From NCBI RefSeq assembly GCF_963259705.1, contig NC_081840.1, positions 145,611,549 through 145,675,548 of the forward strand: a stretch of 64,000 nt of DNA, in the 5' to 3' direction. The notes beneath the pieces are model-generated. The model was not told the DNA's origin and made no database searches. It saw nothing but the letters and a program-made list of their open reading frames with translations. Shown one piece after another: positions 62,045-64,000 of the stretch. The stretch is from Myotis daubentonii (taxonomy: Eukaryota; Chordata; Mammalia; Chiroptera; Vespertilionidae). Both the position numbers and the translations under genes were made by a program. How positions within the stretch are numbered: the first letter of the stretch is position 1; every line of letters starts with the position of its first letter.

Positions 62045-63341
62045 TTATGAAAAGAGTTGACAATTTTATTTTCACGTTTCACAATACAAATGAAAATTGC
62101 TTTTTTTGGTCCCACTACTCCCCTCAAAAACTATTCTCTCTTTGGAAGAGGGAGTGAATTTTCCTTGTCTGCTGTTAGAAAACACCCAGAGTCACAGCAC
62201 CTAGATCTCCTGTGAAGTAGAACAGTAACAGAAGCCTGATAGAAAGAGGCTCCCCTTTCTCCTTATCCGTCTGGTCGAGTCATTCCAGGCCGAGTGGGCA
62301 CCATCATGGGACGGGTGGGAGGTCTCATCACTGGGGGCCCAGGCATCATTGGCATGTCCCCTCCCATAGGAGGCCTCGTTCCAGGAGCAGGTCCCATCAT
62401 TGGCATCATGGGAGGGCCCCCCATATGGGGTGCTGGCATCATACCGGGGAGAGGTGGACCCGGAAGACTCTGGGGAGGTGGGATCATCGCCCCTGCAGGA
62501 GCGGGAGCTGAGAATGGAGTAGGAGGTATCTTTCCTTGCTGAAATGCTGCAGTTGTTTTGTCAGTCAGGCTCTGAGCCTGCTCTTCCATCCATTTCTGAT
62601 AGTAGTCTTCCACATTCTTGTTGTGTTTCCTACCACTGCAGTGTGTCTTTCTCACAGATGGAGAGCCATGGGTGAGGTATGTATCGCAGTAGTCACAATA
62701 AAACTTCGGCATGTTGTTCTGCAGGCCGTTGGCACTCCGTTCCAGACTCTCTTTCTTTTATTGCCAGCAAAATGACAGGTGAATCATTTATGCAGTCTGG
62801 GCAGTCACAGGCTGGAGGTCACCCCCTCCCTCCACATGCTGGCACTGGGATTAGAAAGAGGGGGAAGGGGAAGGCCTGGAAGGAGGTGATCCCAACGCCG
62901 GAAAAATGATTGGATCCTTCTTTAACTTGGCTAGGTACCTGTCCGTCTCCCTGCTCCTGCAGGGAGGAAGGAAGTCCATTGATAGCAGCGCTGGCTGTTC
63001 CATGACCGGATTGTTTCCTCTCTCCGCAGGCAGCTCACTTACAGAAGCTCGTCCTGACGCCCCTGTCAGCCCTGCTGTCCCTGTTCCCAGGGCCTCAGAA
63101 ACTCATCCAGAAACGCTATGACAAGCTGCTGGACTACAACAGCTACCTGCAGCGGGCAGCAGGGGAGGAGTCAGACTTGGCCAAAAAGGAGTACGAGGCC
63201 CTCAACGCCCAGCTTGTGGAGGAGCTCCAGGTGTTCAACCAGGCCGCACGCAAGATTCTGTTGAACTGTCTGTGCAGTTTCATCACCCTCCTCCGGGACC
63301 TGACGCTGGTGAGGCAGCAGCTGTATTCCACGGTGGTGCCG
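10698..63341 (+). CDS. ARHGEF38: ARHGEF38, Rho guanine-nucleotide exchange factor 38 (internal part, eight exons)
   Basis: Eight coding segments joined across seven introns give 388 codons with no stop. They match my memory of mammalian ARHGEF38 almost residue for residue, over roughly residues 129-516 of a protein of about 777. DH-domain proteins catalyse GDP release from Rho-family GTPases. In this subfamily (Tuba/DNMBP, ARHGEF37, ARHGEF38) the usual PH domain is replaced by a membrane-binding BAR domain, and SH3 domains follow at the C-terminus. Exons A-E hold the DH core, including the CR3 signature [15 protein letters not shown]. Exons F-H hold the helical BAR-type part. Intron phases in order are 1, 2, 2, 1, 0, 0, 0 and 0, and all junctions are consistent. 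The first exons (N-terminus and DH CR1) lie before the window, and the SH3 exons lie after it. ARHGEF37 is the nearest alternative paralogue, but exon segments such as [15 protein letters not shown] fit ARHGEF38. Confidence 0.95.
11298..11329. repeat. T32 homopolymer
   Basis: An unbroken run of about 32 T, 480 bp after exon A. It may be the remains of an antisense poly(A) tail. Confidence 0.9.
12040..13950 (-). mobile_element. HAL1-like half-L1 retrotransposon, apparently full length
   Basis: Read on the minus strand, the element starts with a GC-rich L1-type 5' UTR (13950 to 13252, beginning GAACCAAGATGGCGGC). A complete ORF1 follows (13251 to 12403), then a short G-rich 3' UTR and an A-rich tail (12055-12040). 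No ORF2 is present: the 3' UTR follows ORF1 at once. This is the defining layout of HAL1 elements, which depend on L1 ORF2 supplied in trans. A 20-bp direct repeat (tccccaaaaatttatttgtt) lies on both sides, at 12020-12039 and 13951-13970, so both ends are original. The surrounding MaLR LTR reads through if one repeat and the element are removed. Confidence 0.88.
12403..13251 (-). CDS. L1/HAL1 ORF1p-like RNA-binding protein, 282 aa, intact frame
   Basis: ORF1p is the nucleic-acid chaperone that trimerises and coats element RNA. Residues about 15-115 are charged and leucine-patterned and suit the coiled coil. Residues about 117-208 match the RRM, with [10 protein letters not shown] at 121-130 and [17 protein letters not shown] in its second half. 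Residues about 209-275 are the C-terminal domain, with [16 protein letters not shown] at 210-225. The protein is shorter than human L1 ORF1p (338 aa), mainly in the coiled coil. The ATG lies where the 5' UTR ends. There are no frameshifts or stops, which suggests recent insertion. Expression cannot be judged from sequence. Confidence 0.9.
   Translation of the reverse strand: MRRQRNRTKLSMEAIEFRTTLLRSLKNCLEAADKLNEIYMKTNKTLDLILGNQLEIKHTRAEITNIIQTPDSRPEERKNQVNDLKCEEAKNIQLEKQNEKRIQKREDSVRSLWDSFKRTNIRIIGVPEDEREQDIENLFEEIMTENFPHLVKEMDLQVQEARRTPNKRNPKRTTPRHIIIKMPRAKDKERILKAARERNSVTYKGIPIRLSADFSTETLQARREWQEIFKVMNTKNLQPRLLYPAKLSFRTEGQIKSFTDKEKLKEFITTKPGLYEMLKGIL
15117..15210 (+). repeat. Partial Ves-like SINE head
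   Basis: Only the tRNA-related part is present: GGCCTAGTGGTTGAGCATTG (A box) and GGTTCGATTCCCAG (B box). The TC-rich body and tail are missing. It is not a tRNA gene: it has no cloverleaf 3' half or CCA-side acceptor stem. Confidence 0.65.
15540..16445 (+). repeat. Old L1 3' end (L1M-type)
   Basis: The block with GATCGAGGTCAATGATACC and the end GGGGAAACTGAGTGAGG ... TATTTTTGCAACTTTTC followed by AATAAAGAGTT matches the 3' UTR of ancient L1M families as I recall them. Orientation is + and it is strongly diverged. No reading frame is left. Confidence 0.65.
16609..16656. repeat. (CA)n with CG interruptions
   Basis: A CA tract carrying four 'CGCA' interruptions in a regular pattern. Confidence 0.95.
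16660..17035 (+). repeat. MLT1-like MaLR LTR
   Basis: The sequence GGCTTGCTTTGGCCAATAAA and the end TTTTAAGCCTTTCAATTTAG ... GCAGCAATAGCTAATTAATAC are typical of MLT1 LTR termini. It is an old non-coding solo LTR in + orientation. It starts right after a CA/CG microsatellite. Confidence 0.65.
17371..17602 (+). repeat. Ves SINE
   Basis: The head is GCCCAGGCTGGTTTTGCTCA, the B box is GGTTTGATTCTGG, then a CTCTC body and an A-rich tail. Confidence 0.9.
18190..18690 (+). repeat. MLT1-like MaLR LTR
   Basis: It shows the features of a diverged MLT1 LTR: GTGGCTGGCCCTGAGACTC, a central CCATGGAGAGAGATCAGACC, CAGATAAGCCCTATGATGAC and GACTGTAGCCCCAGAAGACA, and a GTTTAAGGCCCTGAATTCTA end. A 129-codon open frame across it is accidental. 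Confidence 0.55.
19099..19148. repeat. (GT)25 microsatellite
   Basis: Uninterrupted GT repeat. Confidence 0.97.
20876..21012 (+). repeat. Old L1 3' fragment
   Basis: TTGTTGAGGTGTAATTGCCA, then AACATTATATTAGT and TGCAAAATGATCGCCACAAT, follow the pattern of old L1M 3' regions ('tattgaggtataattgacat ... gcaaaatgatcaccacaata'). It is short and diverged. Confidence 0.6.
21262..21773 (-). mobile_element. Non-autonomous Helitron with internal repeats
   Basis: The right-end motif appears at the left on +: CTAGAGGCCCAGTGCACGAA, then ACTTGTGCAT (a hairpin). The minus-strand 5' end is TCTATATACATAAAAGCC. The interior has imperfect units beginning 'CCTGGTCACCCCAC.CAGCC' and ending 'CAGTTGTTTGGT'. Confidence 0.75.
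23060..23435 (-). repeat. MaLR-type LTR, reverse orientation
   Basis: On the + strand it reads GGCTGCCATAACAAGTCACC, ACAGACTGGGTGGCTTACAT, CTCACAGCTCTGGGGGCTGG, and ends in GGGCTTCAACATATGGGTTT then GTCCATAACA. This is the reverse complement of the MLT1/MST LTR pattern. No internal retroviral sequence adjoins it. Confidence 0.8.
23761..23917 (-). mobile_element. Short L1 insertion with inverted 5' part (twin priming)
   Basis: 23761 to about 23845 is the reverse complement of an L1 3' end, with its T-run at 23761. From about 23846 the sequence switches to L1 sense (GAGCATTAAGCTAAGTGAAA, then CCAGTCAGAGAAAGATAAAT). The 15-bp flanks, cagcccccagatctt at 23746-23760 and cagcccccaggtctt at 23918-23932, form a target duplication with one mismatch. 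An L1 with opposed halves inside one duplication is the signature of twin priming. Confidence 0.75.
24590..24785 (-). repeat. MIR SINE
   Basis: On +, TTTAACTCATTTAATCTTCA, CAATGAGGAAATTGAGAAAC and GTAAAACCAGAATCTG match the reverse complement of the MIR core and 3' half. Confidence 0.7.
25249..25499 (+). repeat. Ves SINE (tail with GGATTAAC type)
   Basis: The head is CCCTAACCAGTTTAGCTCAG, and the tail is GAAAATATCCTTGAGTGAAG followed by ATTAACAACAACAAC. Confidence 0.9.
25975..26423 (+). repeat. Ves SINE split by a hAT MITE
   Basis: The SINE body is 26206-26423 (head CCCTAACCGGTTTGGCTCAG, tail ATCAATAAAATATATTTTAA). Its first eight bases also occur at 25975-25982, left of the hAT element, as target duplication. 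SINE flanks aagaggtgggc (25960-25970) and aagaggtgtgc (26424-26434) support its own duplication. Confidence 0.88.
25983..26205 (+). mobile_element. hAT MITE inserted in the first bases of a Ves SINE
   Basis: The ends are CAGCAGTTCTCAACCTG and GGTTGAGAACCACTG. The left end has one change in the inner TIR. The 8-bp duplication ccctaacc (25975-25982 and 26206-26213) equals the first eight bases of the downstream Ves SINE. The interior, with GGGTCGCGACCCC and GGGTCGAACGACCC, matches a hAT family I recall from opossum (OposCharlie3-like), with patchy occurrence in mammals. Confidence 0.85.
27661..27700. repeat. (CA)20 microsatellite
   Basis: Uninterrupted CA repeat. Confidence 0.97.
27849..27985 (-). 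repeat. MIR SINE
   Basis: On +, TGCCAGGCACGTTTTACATC, CCCATTTAATTCTCAAACTC, and a CCCCAAGTCACCACAC end fit the MIR reverse complement. It is diverged. Confidence 0.6.
28069..28114. repeat. (GA)n microsatellite
   Basis: Uninterrupted GA repeat of about 23 units. Confidence 0.97.
29049..29098. repeat. (CA)n microsatellite
   Basis: Uninterrupted CA repeat about 500 bp upstream of exon B. Confidence 0.97.
29105..29265 (-). repeat. MIR SINE
   Basis: On +, TTATTGTTTCCATTTTATAA then GTGAGGAAATAGGCTCAGAA fit the MIR core in reverse. It follows a CA tract. Confidence 0.65.
29596..29743 (+). CDS. ARHGEF38: ARHGEF38 exon B (DH domain, CR2 region)
   Basis: The acceptor is ttttacatttgtcag and the donor is GTAAGG. 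The first two bases complete the glycine begun in exon A, giving [15 protein letters not shown]. The exon then encodes [20 protein letters not shown] and a charged helix, and ends two bases into a glutamine codon (phase 2). The pattern 'YxxYCxxHxxA' is typical of the DH CR2 helix. It is 148 nt long and fully open. It sits after the longest intron in the window (18.8 kb). Confidence 0.94.
30011..30204 (+). repeat. Ves SINE
   Basis: The head is TCCCAGCCAGTGTGGCTCAG with GGTTGAGCATTGACCC. The body is short and CT-rich, and the tail is A/G-rich. It lies 270 bp downstream of exon B. Confidence 0.85.
30694..31262 (-). mobile_element. Non-autonomous Helitron interrupted by a Ves SINE
   Basis: The 3' terminal motif lies at 30694 (TAGTGGCCTGGTGCATGAAA on +), and the 5' end at 31262 (minus strand TCCTATATAATAAAAGGC). 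A Ves SINE at 30756-30964 sits inside with a 15-bp duplication (tagagggaatatttt). The Helitron therefore came first. Confidence 0.72.
30756..30964 (-). repeat. Ves SINE nested in a Helitron
   Basis: On + it runs from a TATTTTATTGATTTTTTTAC tail to a GAGCCAAACCGGTTAGGGC head. The perfect 15-bp duplication tagagggaatatttt is at 30741-30755 and 30965-30979. Confidence 0.93.
31275..31497 (-). mobile_element. Non-autonomous Helitron, tandem to the previous one
   Basis: On + it begins CTAGAGGCCCAATGCATGAA, with the hairpin partner TTCATGC. The minus-strand 5' end is TCTATAATAATAAAAGGG. Only 12 bp separate it from the preceding copy, in the same orientation. Confidence 0.75.
32074..32323 (-). repeat. 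Ves SINE (tail with GGATTAAC type)
   Basis: On +, a T-run and AATCCTCACCCGAGGATATG tail, then CGGAGCCAAACTGGCTAGGG at the head. The ends are approximate. Confidence 0.88.
32842..33076 (-). mobile_element. hAT MITE, 235 bp, same family, opposite orientation
   Basis: It has ends CAGTGATGGCGAACC and GGTTCACCATCACTG. The 8-bp duplication cactaggc is exact at 32834-32841 and 33077-33084. It has the same length as the copy at 3750 and is inverted relative to it, judged from the internal GCTGACACGC...GAGCTC block. Confidence 0.9.
34212..34420 (+). repeat. MER5-like old hAT MITE fragment
   Basis: CAGTGTTTTTTGGTGTGCAT near the start, then ATGCAGACTCCTAAACTCTG and CTCCAGACC, resemble the MER5 interior. 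The right end is unclear. Low certainty. Confidence 0.35.
36230..36740 (+). repeat. L2-like old LINE block
   Basis: CCATGTGCCAGGCACTCTTT, CTGGGGCTACAGCTGAGAGC, GGTCAGGGAAGGCTTCACTG and GAGCATTTGAGCAGAGAGC fit a common mammalian ancient repeat that I recall as L2-type. The long open frames on its minus strand are accidental. Confidence 0.5.
37205..37222 (+). CDS. ARHGEF38: ARHGEF38 exon C, 18-nt microexon
   Basis: This is an 18-nt segment between a strong acceptor (tttctcctctcttacag) and a consensus donor (GTAAGT). It completes the glutamine codon, adds NIYSQ, and leaves two bases of a glutamate codon. Exon D then supplies the last base and continues GKPN. The family protein reads KIYMQEGKPN at this place, so these residues are needed to join B to D. 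Length is a multiple of three and phase is 2 on both sides, so skipping removes exactly six residues without a frameshift. Confidence is high because phase, splice sites and homology all agree. Confidence 0.88.
37806..37860. repeat. (CA)n microsatellite
   Basis: CA repeat with one CG near its end. It lies 580 bp after the microexon. Confidence 0.97.
38026..38082. repeat. (TC)n microsatellite
   Basis: Uninterrupted TC tract. A complementary GA tract lies at 38668-38714. Confidence 0.97.
38668..38714. repeat. (GA)n microsatellite
   Basis: Uninterrupted GA tract, complementary to the TC tract 590 bp upstream. Confidence 0.97.
39136..39350 (-). repeat. Ves SINE
   Basis: On + it reads ATTTATTTCAGAGAGAAAGG ... 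CCACTGAGCCATGCCGGCAG. The flanks aggggtgggttt and aagggtgaggtt look like a decayed duplication. Confidence 0.88.
39900..41400 (-). repeat. Old L1 fragment in antisense, split by a Ves SINE
   Basis: The + strand shows the reverse-complement L1 patterns 'GGTGGGATTACTAGGCCAAA', 'TATATTCCCACTGCCCACAT', 'TTTGACTTTTAACATAGTTT' and, after the SINE at 41062-41296, 'ATACCAGCTCTACCTTATCC'. The copy is heavily mutated and has no frame. Confidence 0.6.
41062..41296 (-). repeat. Ves SINE inside an old L1
   Basis: On +, the tail TATTTTATTGATTTTTATTT and the head GAGCCATACTGGTTAGGGC. The 12-bp flanks gctttatgtttt (41050-41061 and 41297-41308) form the duplication. Confidence 0.92.
41629..41675. repeat. (CA)n microsatellite
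   Basis: Uninterrupted CA repeat. Confidence 0.97.
42240..42800 (-). repeat. Ancient L1/HAL1 ORF1-region remnant, antisense
   Basis: The + strand has GGATCTTCTCTTTGTCCCCA, AAGTTTCATGAATTCCAAGG, TGTGAGTCCATTTCATCCAT and 'TCTGGATACTCAGTG'. This parallels the ORF1 region seen in the young HAL1 of this window (for example CTCTTTATC...GGCATTTTAATTATGATGTG) but is far more decayed. The extent is approximate. Confidence 0.45.
46018..46045. repeat. (GT)n microsatellite
   Basis: Short GT tract about 195 bp before exon D. Confidence 0.95.
46241..46440 (+). CDS. ARHGEF38: ARHGEF38 exon D (DH domain CR3)
   Basis: The acceptor is tatctctattgtag and the donor is GTAAGA. The first base finishes a glutamate codon, then [19 protein letters not shown] follows. 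The DH CR3 consensus L-x-x-P-x-Q-R-x-x-x-Y-x-x-L-L is complete. This helix contacts the switch regions of the Rho GTPase. The rest of the exon, through [17 protein letters not shown] and [12 protein letters not shown], forms the last long DH helix. It ends one base into a valine codon (phase 1). A second AG two bases downstream of the chosen acceptor would break the frame. Confidence 0.96.
46628..46838 (+). repeat. Ves SINE
   Basis: The head is CCCAGCAGGTGTGGCTCAGT, the B box is GGTTTGATTCCTGG, and the tail is GAAATCAATTAAAACGTATT. It lies 190 bp downstream of exon D. Confidence 0.9.
47543..47757 (+). repeat. Ves SINE
   Basis: The head is CCCTAGCTTGTTTGGCTTAG, the B box is GTTCAATTCCAGTC, and the tail is GAAATCAATAAAAATATAGT. 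The flanks TTTAAAAAGTGG and TTTAAAAAAGTGG suggest the duplication. Confidence 0.9.
47810..48650 (+). repeat. Old L1 ORF2 3' fragment, split by a Ves SINE
   Basis: ACACAATGAAAAGACAGCCC and TATCTAGAATATATAATTA before the SINE, then CACTAATAATCAGGGAAATG after it, follow the end of L1 ORF2 in sense orientation. No usable frame is left. Confidence 0.65.
47957..48245 (-). repeat. Ves SINE inside an old L1 (tail with GGATTAAC type)
   Basis: On +, the tail GTTGTTATTGCTAATCCTCA then CCCAAGGATA, and the head end CACCTGCCAGGG. The flanks cagaaagacc (47942-47951 and 48246-48255) are duplicated. Confidence 0.88.
48674..48888 (-). repeat. Ves SINE
   Basis: On +, ATTTTTATCGATTTCAGAGA ... CAGAGCCAAACCAGCTAGGG. 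The flanks ataaacccattct (48661-48673) and ataaagccattct (48890-48902) form a duplication with one change. Confidence 0.92.
49638..49826 (+). repeat. 5'-truncated Ves SINE
   Basis: The tRNA-like A-box part is missing. It starts at the B-box end, ATTCCTGGTCAGGGCACATG, and has the CTCTC body and an ATCAATAAAAATATATATT tail. It directly precedes another Ves copy. Confidence 0.85.
49845..50059 (+). repeat. Ves-related SINE
   Basis: The head is CCCTGGCCTGTGGCTCACTC, with an altered anticodon region and the B box GGTTCAATTCCCAG. The perfect 14-bp duplication aaagtaaagctcag is at 49831-49844 and 50061-50074. The head differs from the other copies and may be a distinct subfamily. Confidence 0.88.
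50508..50641 (+). CDS. ARHGEF38: ARHGEF38 exon E (end of DH, linker to BAR)
   Basis: The acceptor is cattcttttgttttag and the donor is GTAATT. It completes the valine of exon D and then reads [19 protein letters not shown], followed by [20 protein letters not shown], ending GESQ at phase 0. It is lysine-rich, with the acidic patch DEDES. In the family this segment lies between the DH helices and the BAR domain. The length of 134 nt fits 2 + 44 codons. Confidence 0.94.
50778..50895. repeat. Pyrimidine microsatellite (TC)n/(TCCC)n
   Basis: A 118-bp almost pure C/T strand starting 137 bp after exon E. Confidence 0.95.
51340..51510 (+). repeat. MER5-like old hAT MITE fragment
   Basis: CTGTCAAACATTAATGCGCA, TGAACTGGAGAGCTTGCTCC and CCAGGGCTCCACC resemble MER5A, interrupted by a CT-rich tract. 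Low certainty. Confidence 0.4.
51935..52165 (+). repeat. MIR SINE
   Basis: ATATCTGGGTTTGAACCTTA, GGGCAAATAACTGAAATTC, CCATCTGTAAATTGGGGAAT and GTGAGGCTTCAGTGAAATGA follow the MIR consensus in order over nearly its full length. Confidence 0.8.
52995..53257 (+). repeat. Ves SINE with expanded TC tract
   Basis: The head is CCTGGCTGGTTTTGCTCAGT, the B box is GGTTTGATTCCAGTC, and the body has expanded to a long (TC)n at 53141-53197. The tail is ATATCCTCAGGTGAATATTT. The flanks agacattgccac and agacattaccac form the duplication. Confidence 0.9.
54325..54495 (+). repeat. MIR SINE 3' part
   Basis: TTTTCCAAAATGGGAGTAAT, AAGAATTAAAGTGAGCAAAT and CACAGTGTCTGGAACATAGT match the MIR 3' half. A MIR 5'-like piece (GAATCCTGGCCCTACC) lies 400 bp upstream at about 53836. 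Confidence 0.65.
55912..56016 (+). CDS. ARHGEF38: ARHGEF38 exon F (start of BAR-type region)
   Basis: The acceptor is tcatctatcttttag and the donor is GTAAGG. It is phase 0 on both sides and has 35 codons: [19 protein letters not shown], then a helix with [13 protein letters not shown]. The heptad-like spacing of hydrophobic residues suits the first helix of a BAR fold, as is known for this subfamily. There are no interruptions. Confidence 0.93.
56017..58004 (+). other. Intron F-G (2.0 kb)
   Basis: One + strand Ves SINE lies at 57523-57760. The rest (56017-57520 and 57775-58004) has no feature I can name. There are no additional exon-like open segments with both splice signals that keep the ARHGEF38 frame. 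Confidence 0.8.
57523..57760 (+). repeat. Ves SINE (tail with GGATTAAC type)
   Basis: The head is CCCTAGCCAGTTTGGCTCAG, and the tail is TTTCCTCAGGTGAGGATTAA. The flanks gatggactctt and gagggactctt suggest the duplication. Confidence 0.92.
58005..58127 (+). CDS. ARHGEF38: ARHGEF38 exon G (BAR-type region)
   Basis: The acceptor is gctctgggtttcag and the donor is GTAAGT. It has 41 codons at phase 0: [20 protein letters not shown], then the acidic stretch [14 protein letters not shown] and a CDDF end. The second half, after the CTK, is the least conserved part of the gene in this window compared with what I recall for human. That suits a loop between BAR helices. Confidence 0.92.
59340..59998 (+). 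pseudogene. FABP5P: Processed FABP5 (epidermal fatty-acid-binding protein) pseudogene
   Basis: An intronless copy of an FABP5 mRNA. The CDS-like part runs from ATG at 59408 to TAA at 59806-59808, about the right length for the 135-residue lipocalin-fold protein. Clear matches are [56 protein letters not shown], and a last block [13 protein letters not shown]. The frame is broken at least twice. The WRL-type segment near 59420-59455 is in another frame from its neighbours, and near 59740 the GGRKAGS reading meets a TAG while the matching LVVLCIMNN continues one frame over. A 5' UTR-like stretch precedes the ATG, and a 3' UTR with AATAAATGTG near 59976-59985 follows. No poly(A) tail remains, because a Helitron begins directly after. 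It cannot encode a normal FABP5. Confidence 0.93.
59999..60185 (+). mobile_element. Short non-autonomous Helitron
   Basis: The 5' end is TCCTATATAATAAAGGGG, then AATATGCAAATTGACC. The 3' end is GTACGAATTTTGTGCATCGG, then GCCTCTAG, with the hairpin before CTAG. Both ends are the classic HeliBat type. It starts directly after the FABP5 3' UTR. Confidence 0.82.
60199..60596 (-). mobile_element. Non-autonomous Helitron, tail-to-tail with the previous copy
   Basis: The minus-strand 5' end is TCTTATGTAATAAAGAGG, then AATATGC. The 3' terminal motif at 60199 is degraded (TAGTGCACTGGAGGG). The body shares units such as GACCACTGGCTCCTAACTGC with the copy at 21262-21773, so the two belong to one subfamily. 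Confidence 0.75.
60600..60672. repeat. (TG)/(TA) microsatellite
   Basis: Alternating TATG/TG repeats pass into pure TA from about 60639. It directly follows the Helitron pair. Confidence 0.95.
60937..61157 (-). repeat. Ves SINE
   Basis: On +, ATATATTTTATTGATTTTTT ... GAGCCAAACTGGTTTCGGCC. The perfect 17-bp duplication agtaaaatttaattctt is at 60920-60936 and 61158-61174. This is one of the youngest-looking SINEs here. Confidence 0.95.
61979..62044. repeat. (CTTT)n tetranucleotide repeat
   Basis: About 16 clean units. On the minus strand this is (AAAG)n immediately after the SNRPC retrocopy's AATAAA, so it is probably an evolved poly(A) tail. Confidence 0.95.
62046..62770 (-). pseudogene. SNRPC: Processed SNRPC (U1 snRNP protein C) retrocopy, full extent
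   Basis: An intronless antisense copy of the U1-C mRNA: a short 5' UTR (about 62713-62770), an uninterrupted frame (62263-62712), and a 3' UTR ending with an AATAAA signal (reverse complement at 62065-62070). It is followed on the minus strand by an (AAAG)n tract at 61979-62044 that most likely grew from the poly(A) tail. These are the marks of LINE-mediated retroposition. It lies in the ARHGEF38 intron, opposite to the host gene, about 260 bp before exon H. I did not find a convincing target-site duplication by eye. Confidence 0.85.
62263..62712 (-). CDS. SNRPC: Uninterrupted SNRPC-like open frame, 149 codons
   Basis: U1-C binds the 5' splice-site/U1 snRNA duplex in the U1 snRNP through an N-terminal C2H2-type zinc finger and a proline/methionine-rich tail. 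Here the frame begins [20 protein letters not shown]. Cys6, Cys9, His24 and His30, the four zinc ligands known for the family, are all present. Changes against the sequence I recall include Asp16 to Gly and KHNKN in place of KHKEN. The proline/methionine-rich tail is kept to RPGMTRPDG but is about ten residues shorter than the usual 159 because one PPPPGMMP-type unit is missing. No stop or frameshift occurs, so it is either recent or under constraint. Without expression data I treat it as a probable retropseudogene with coding potential. Confidence 0.75.
   Translation of the reverse strand: MPKFYCDYCDTYLTHGSPSVRKTHCSGRKHNKNVEDYYQKWMEEQAQSLTDKTTAAFQQGKIPPTPFSAPAPAGAMIPPPQSLPGPPLPGMMPAPHMGGPPMMPMMGPAPGTRPPMGGDMPMMPGPPVMRPPTRPMMVPTRPGMTRPDG
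63030..63341 (+). CDS. ARHGEF38: ARHGEF38 exon H (BAR-type region, core)
   Basis: The acceptor is cctctctccgcag and the donor is GTAAGC. It has 104 codons at phase 0, starting [20 protein letters not shown]. It includes [17 protein letters not shown] and the very conserved [20 protein letters not shown] and [19 protein letters not shown], and ends STVVP. The RYDKLLDY pattern and the long amphipathic helices are what BAR domains of the Tuba-like GEFs show. It is the last exon visible; the following C-terminal exons (linker and SH3 domains) lie beyond 64000. Confidence 0.95.
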
Positions 63342-63807
63342 GTAAGCACAGCACCAGCACCTGGCCACCTTGGTCTGGGCACCTATTGGAGACAATGTCC
63401 GTGCAAAACAGCCCTGTCCATAGCTTGCACCGGTGTGGTGCGTGCGAGTGCGTGCGCGTGCGTGTGCGTGCCTGTGTGGTTTTCCATAGGAAGCTGAAAG
63501 AGAGTTTCCTAGTTTGGGTTTGCTATGACTTAGACACGTGCAGTTTTCGTGTTGGAGATTCCTTTTCAAACGCCAACCCACGTTCAGCTATTGCAGGTGA
63601 CACCCATGTCACTCCACCTGCCTGATGCTATGATGTAGCTTCTCAGTTCATATTTTGCCTTCCCTTCCCATGCAATAGTTTTTCAGTGTTAACCATGACT
63701 AAGATGAAGATCCAAAAGCAGGCCATCTATCTCAGTGGAATGACAGAGGTAGGATAATTGTTAAACCAGTCTTCATTTTGCTTTGCTCCAAAGAAGAGAA
63801 GACTGGG

Positions 63808-63864
<57 letters not shown>

Positions 63865-64000
63865 TGTGTGAAAATATGTGTGTATATCTCATTTAGCCTT
63901 CCATTAGAATATGGTTTTATGACTATTTTCTGAATAGGAAGAAAGATATTTGCATCTTAATATCAACTTGGAAAATCAACTTGGTTTCCTGGCCCTTAAT
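63342..64000 (+). other. Start of intron after exon H
   Basis: Contains a short purine-pyrimidine GTGC-rich run near 63437-63478 and a TG microsatellite at 63812-63870. I find no further ARHGEF38 exon before the window ends. Confidence 0.75.
63812..63870. repeat. (GT)n microsatellite
   Basis: GT repeat with one TATG interruption, after exon H. Confidence 0.95.

Larger units (their letters stand above)
58128..63029 (+). other. Intron G-H (4.9 kb) with two retrocopies
   Basis: Holds the FABP5 retropseudogene (59340-59998), a Helitron pair (59999-60596), a TA/TG-rich tract (60600-60672), a Ves SINE (60937-61157), a (CTTT)n tract (61979-62044) and the SNRPC retrocopy (62046-62770). 58130-59230 and 61180-61970 contain nothing recognised beyond a short L2-like tail near 59260-59300. 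Confidence 0.8.

Noticed and set aside
63687..63748. Exon-like 62-nt segment with CAG before and GTAGGA after
   Set aside because: Joined to exon H at phase 0 it reads a stop at the second codon, and the length would shift the frame. It does not match the next ARHGEF38 residues.

Overview
This is a vertebrate, almost certainly mammalian, intronic window. The repeat content points to a vespertilionid bat: there are about 23 tRNA-derived SINEs of the Ves type on both strands, several non-autonomous Helitrons with HeliBat-like ends, and hAT MITEs with perfect 8-bp target duplications. That assignment comes from remembered repeat families, not from a database search.

One protein-coding gene spans the window on the + strand: the middle of ARHGEF38, a Rho guanine-nucleotide exchange factor with a DH domain followed by a BAR domain. 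Eight coding exons are visible at 10698-10821, 29596-29743, 37205-37222 (an 18-nt microexon), 46241-46440, 50508-50641, 55912-56016, 58005-58127 and 63030-63341. All have AG/GT borders, their phases join without error, and together they give 388 codons with no stop. Exons A to E complete the DH domain, including its CR3 motif in exon D. Exons F to H carry the BAR-type helical region. The first exons and the C-terminal SH3 exons lie outside the window.

Everything else is intron. 1-10.7 kb holds Ves SINEs, three Helitrons and a hAT MITE. 10.8-29.6 kb holds a 1.9-kb half-L1 (HAL1-like) element with an intact 282-codon ORF1, inserted in an older MaLR LTR, plus further MaLR LTRs, an old L1 3' end, a Helitron, a twin-primed L1 stub and a hAT nested in a SINE. 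29.7-46.2 kb holds two tandem Helitrons, a second hAT MITE, long microsatellites and old antisense L1. 46.4-58 kb is dense in SINEs. 58.1-63 kb carries two processed gene copies, a frameshifted FABP5 pseudogene (+) and an uninterrupted SNRPC retrocopy (-), together with a tail-to-tail Helitron pair.

I found no RNA gene, CRISPR array, virus genome or evident new multi-gene system. The points most worth a second look are the HAL1 with intact ORF1, the intact antisense SNRPC retrocopy next to an ARHGEF38 exon, the microexon, and the precisely datable nested insertions.
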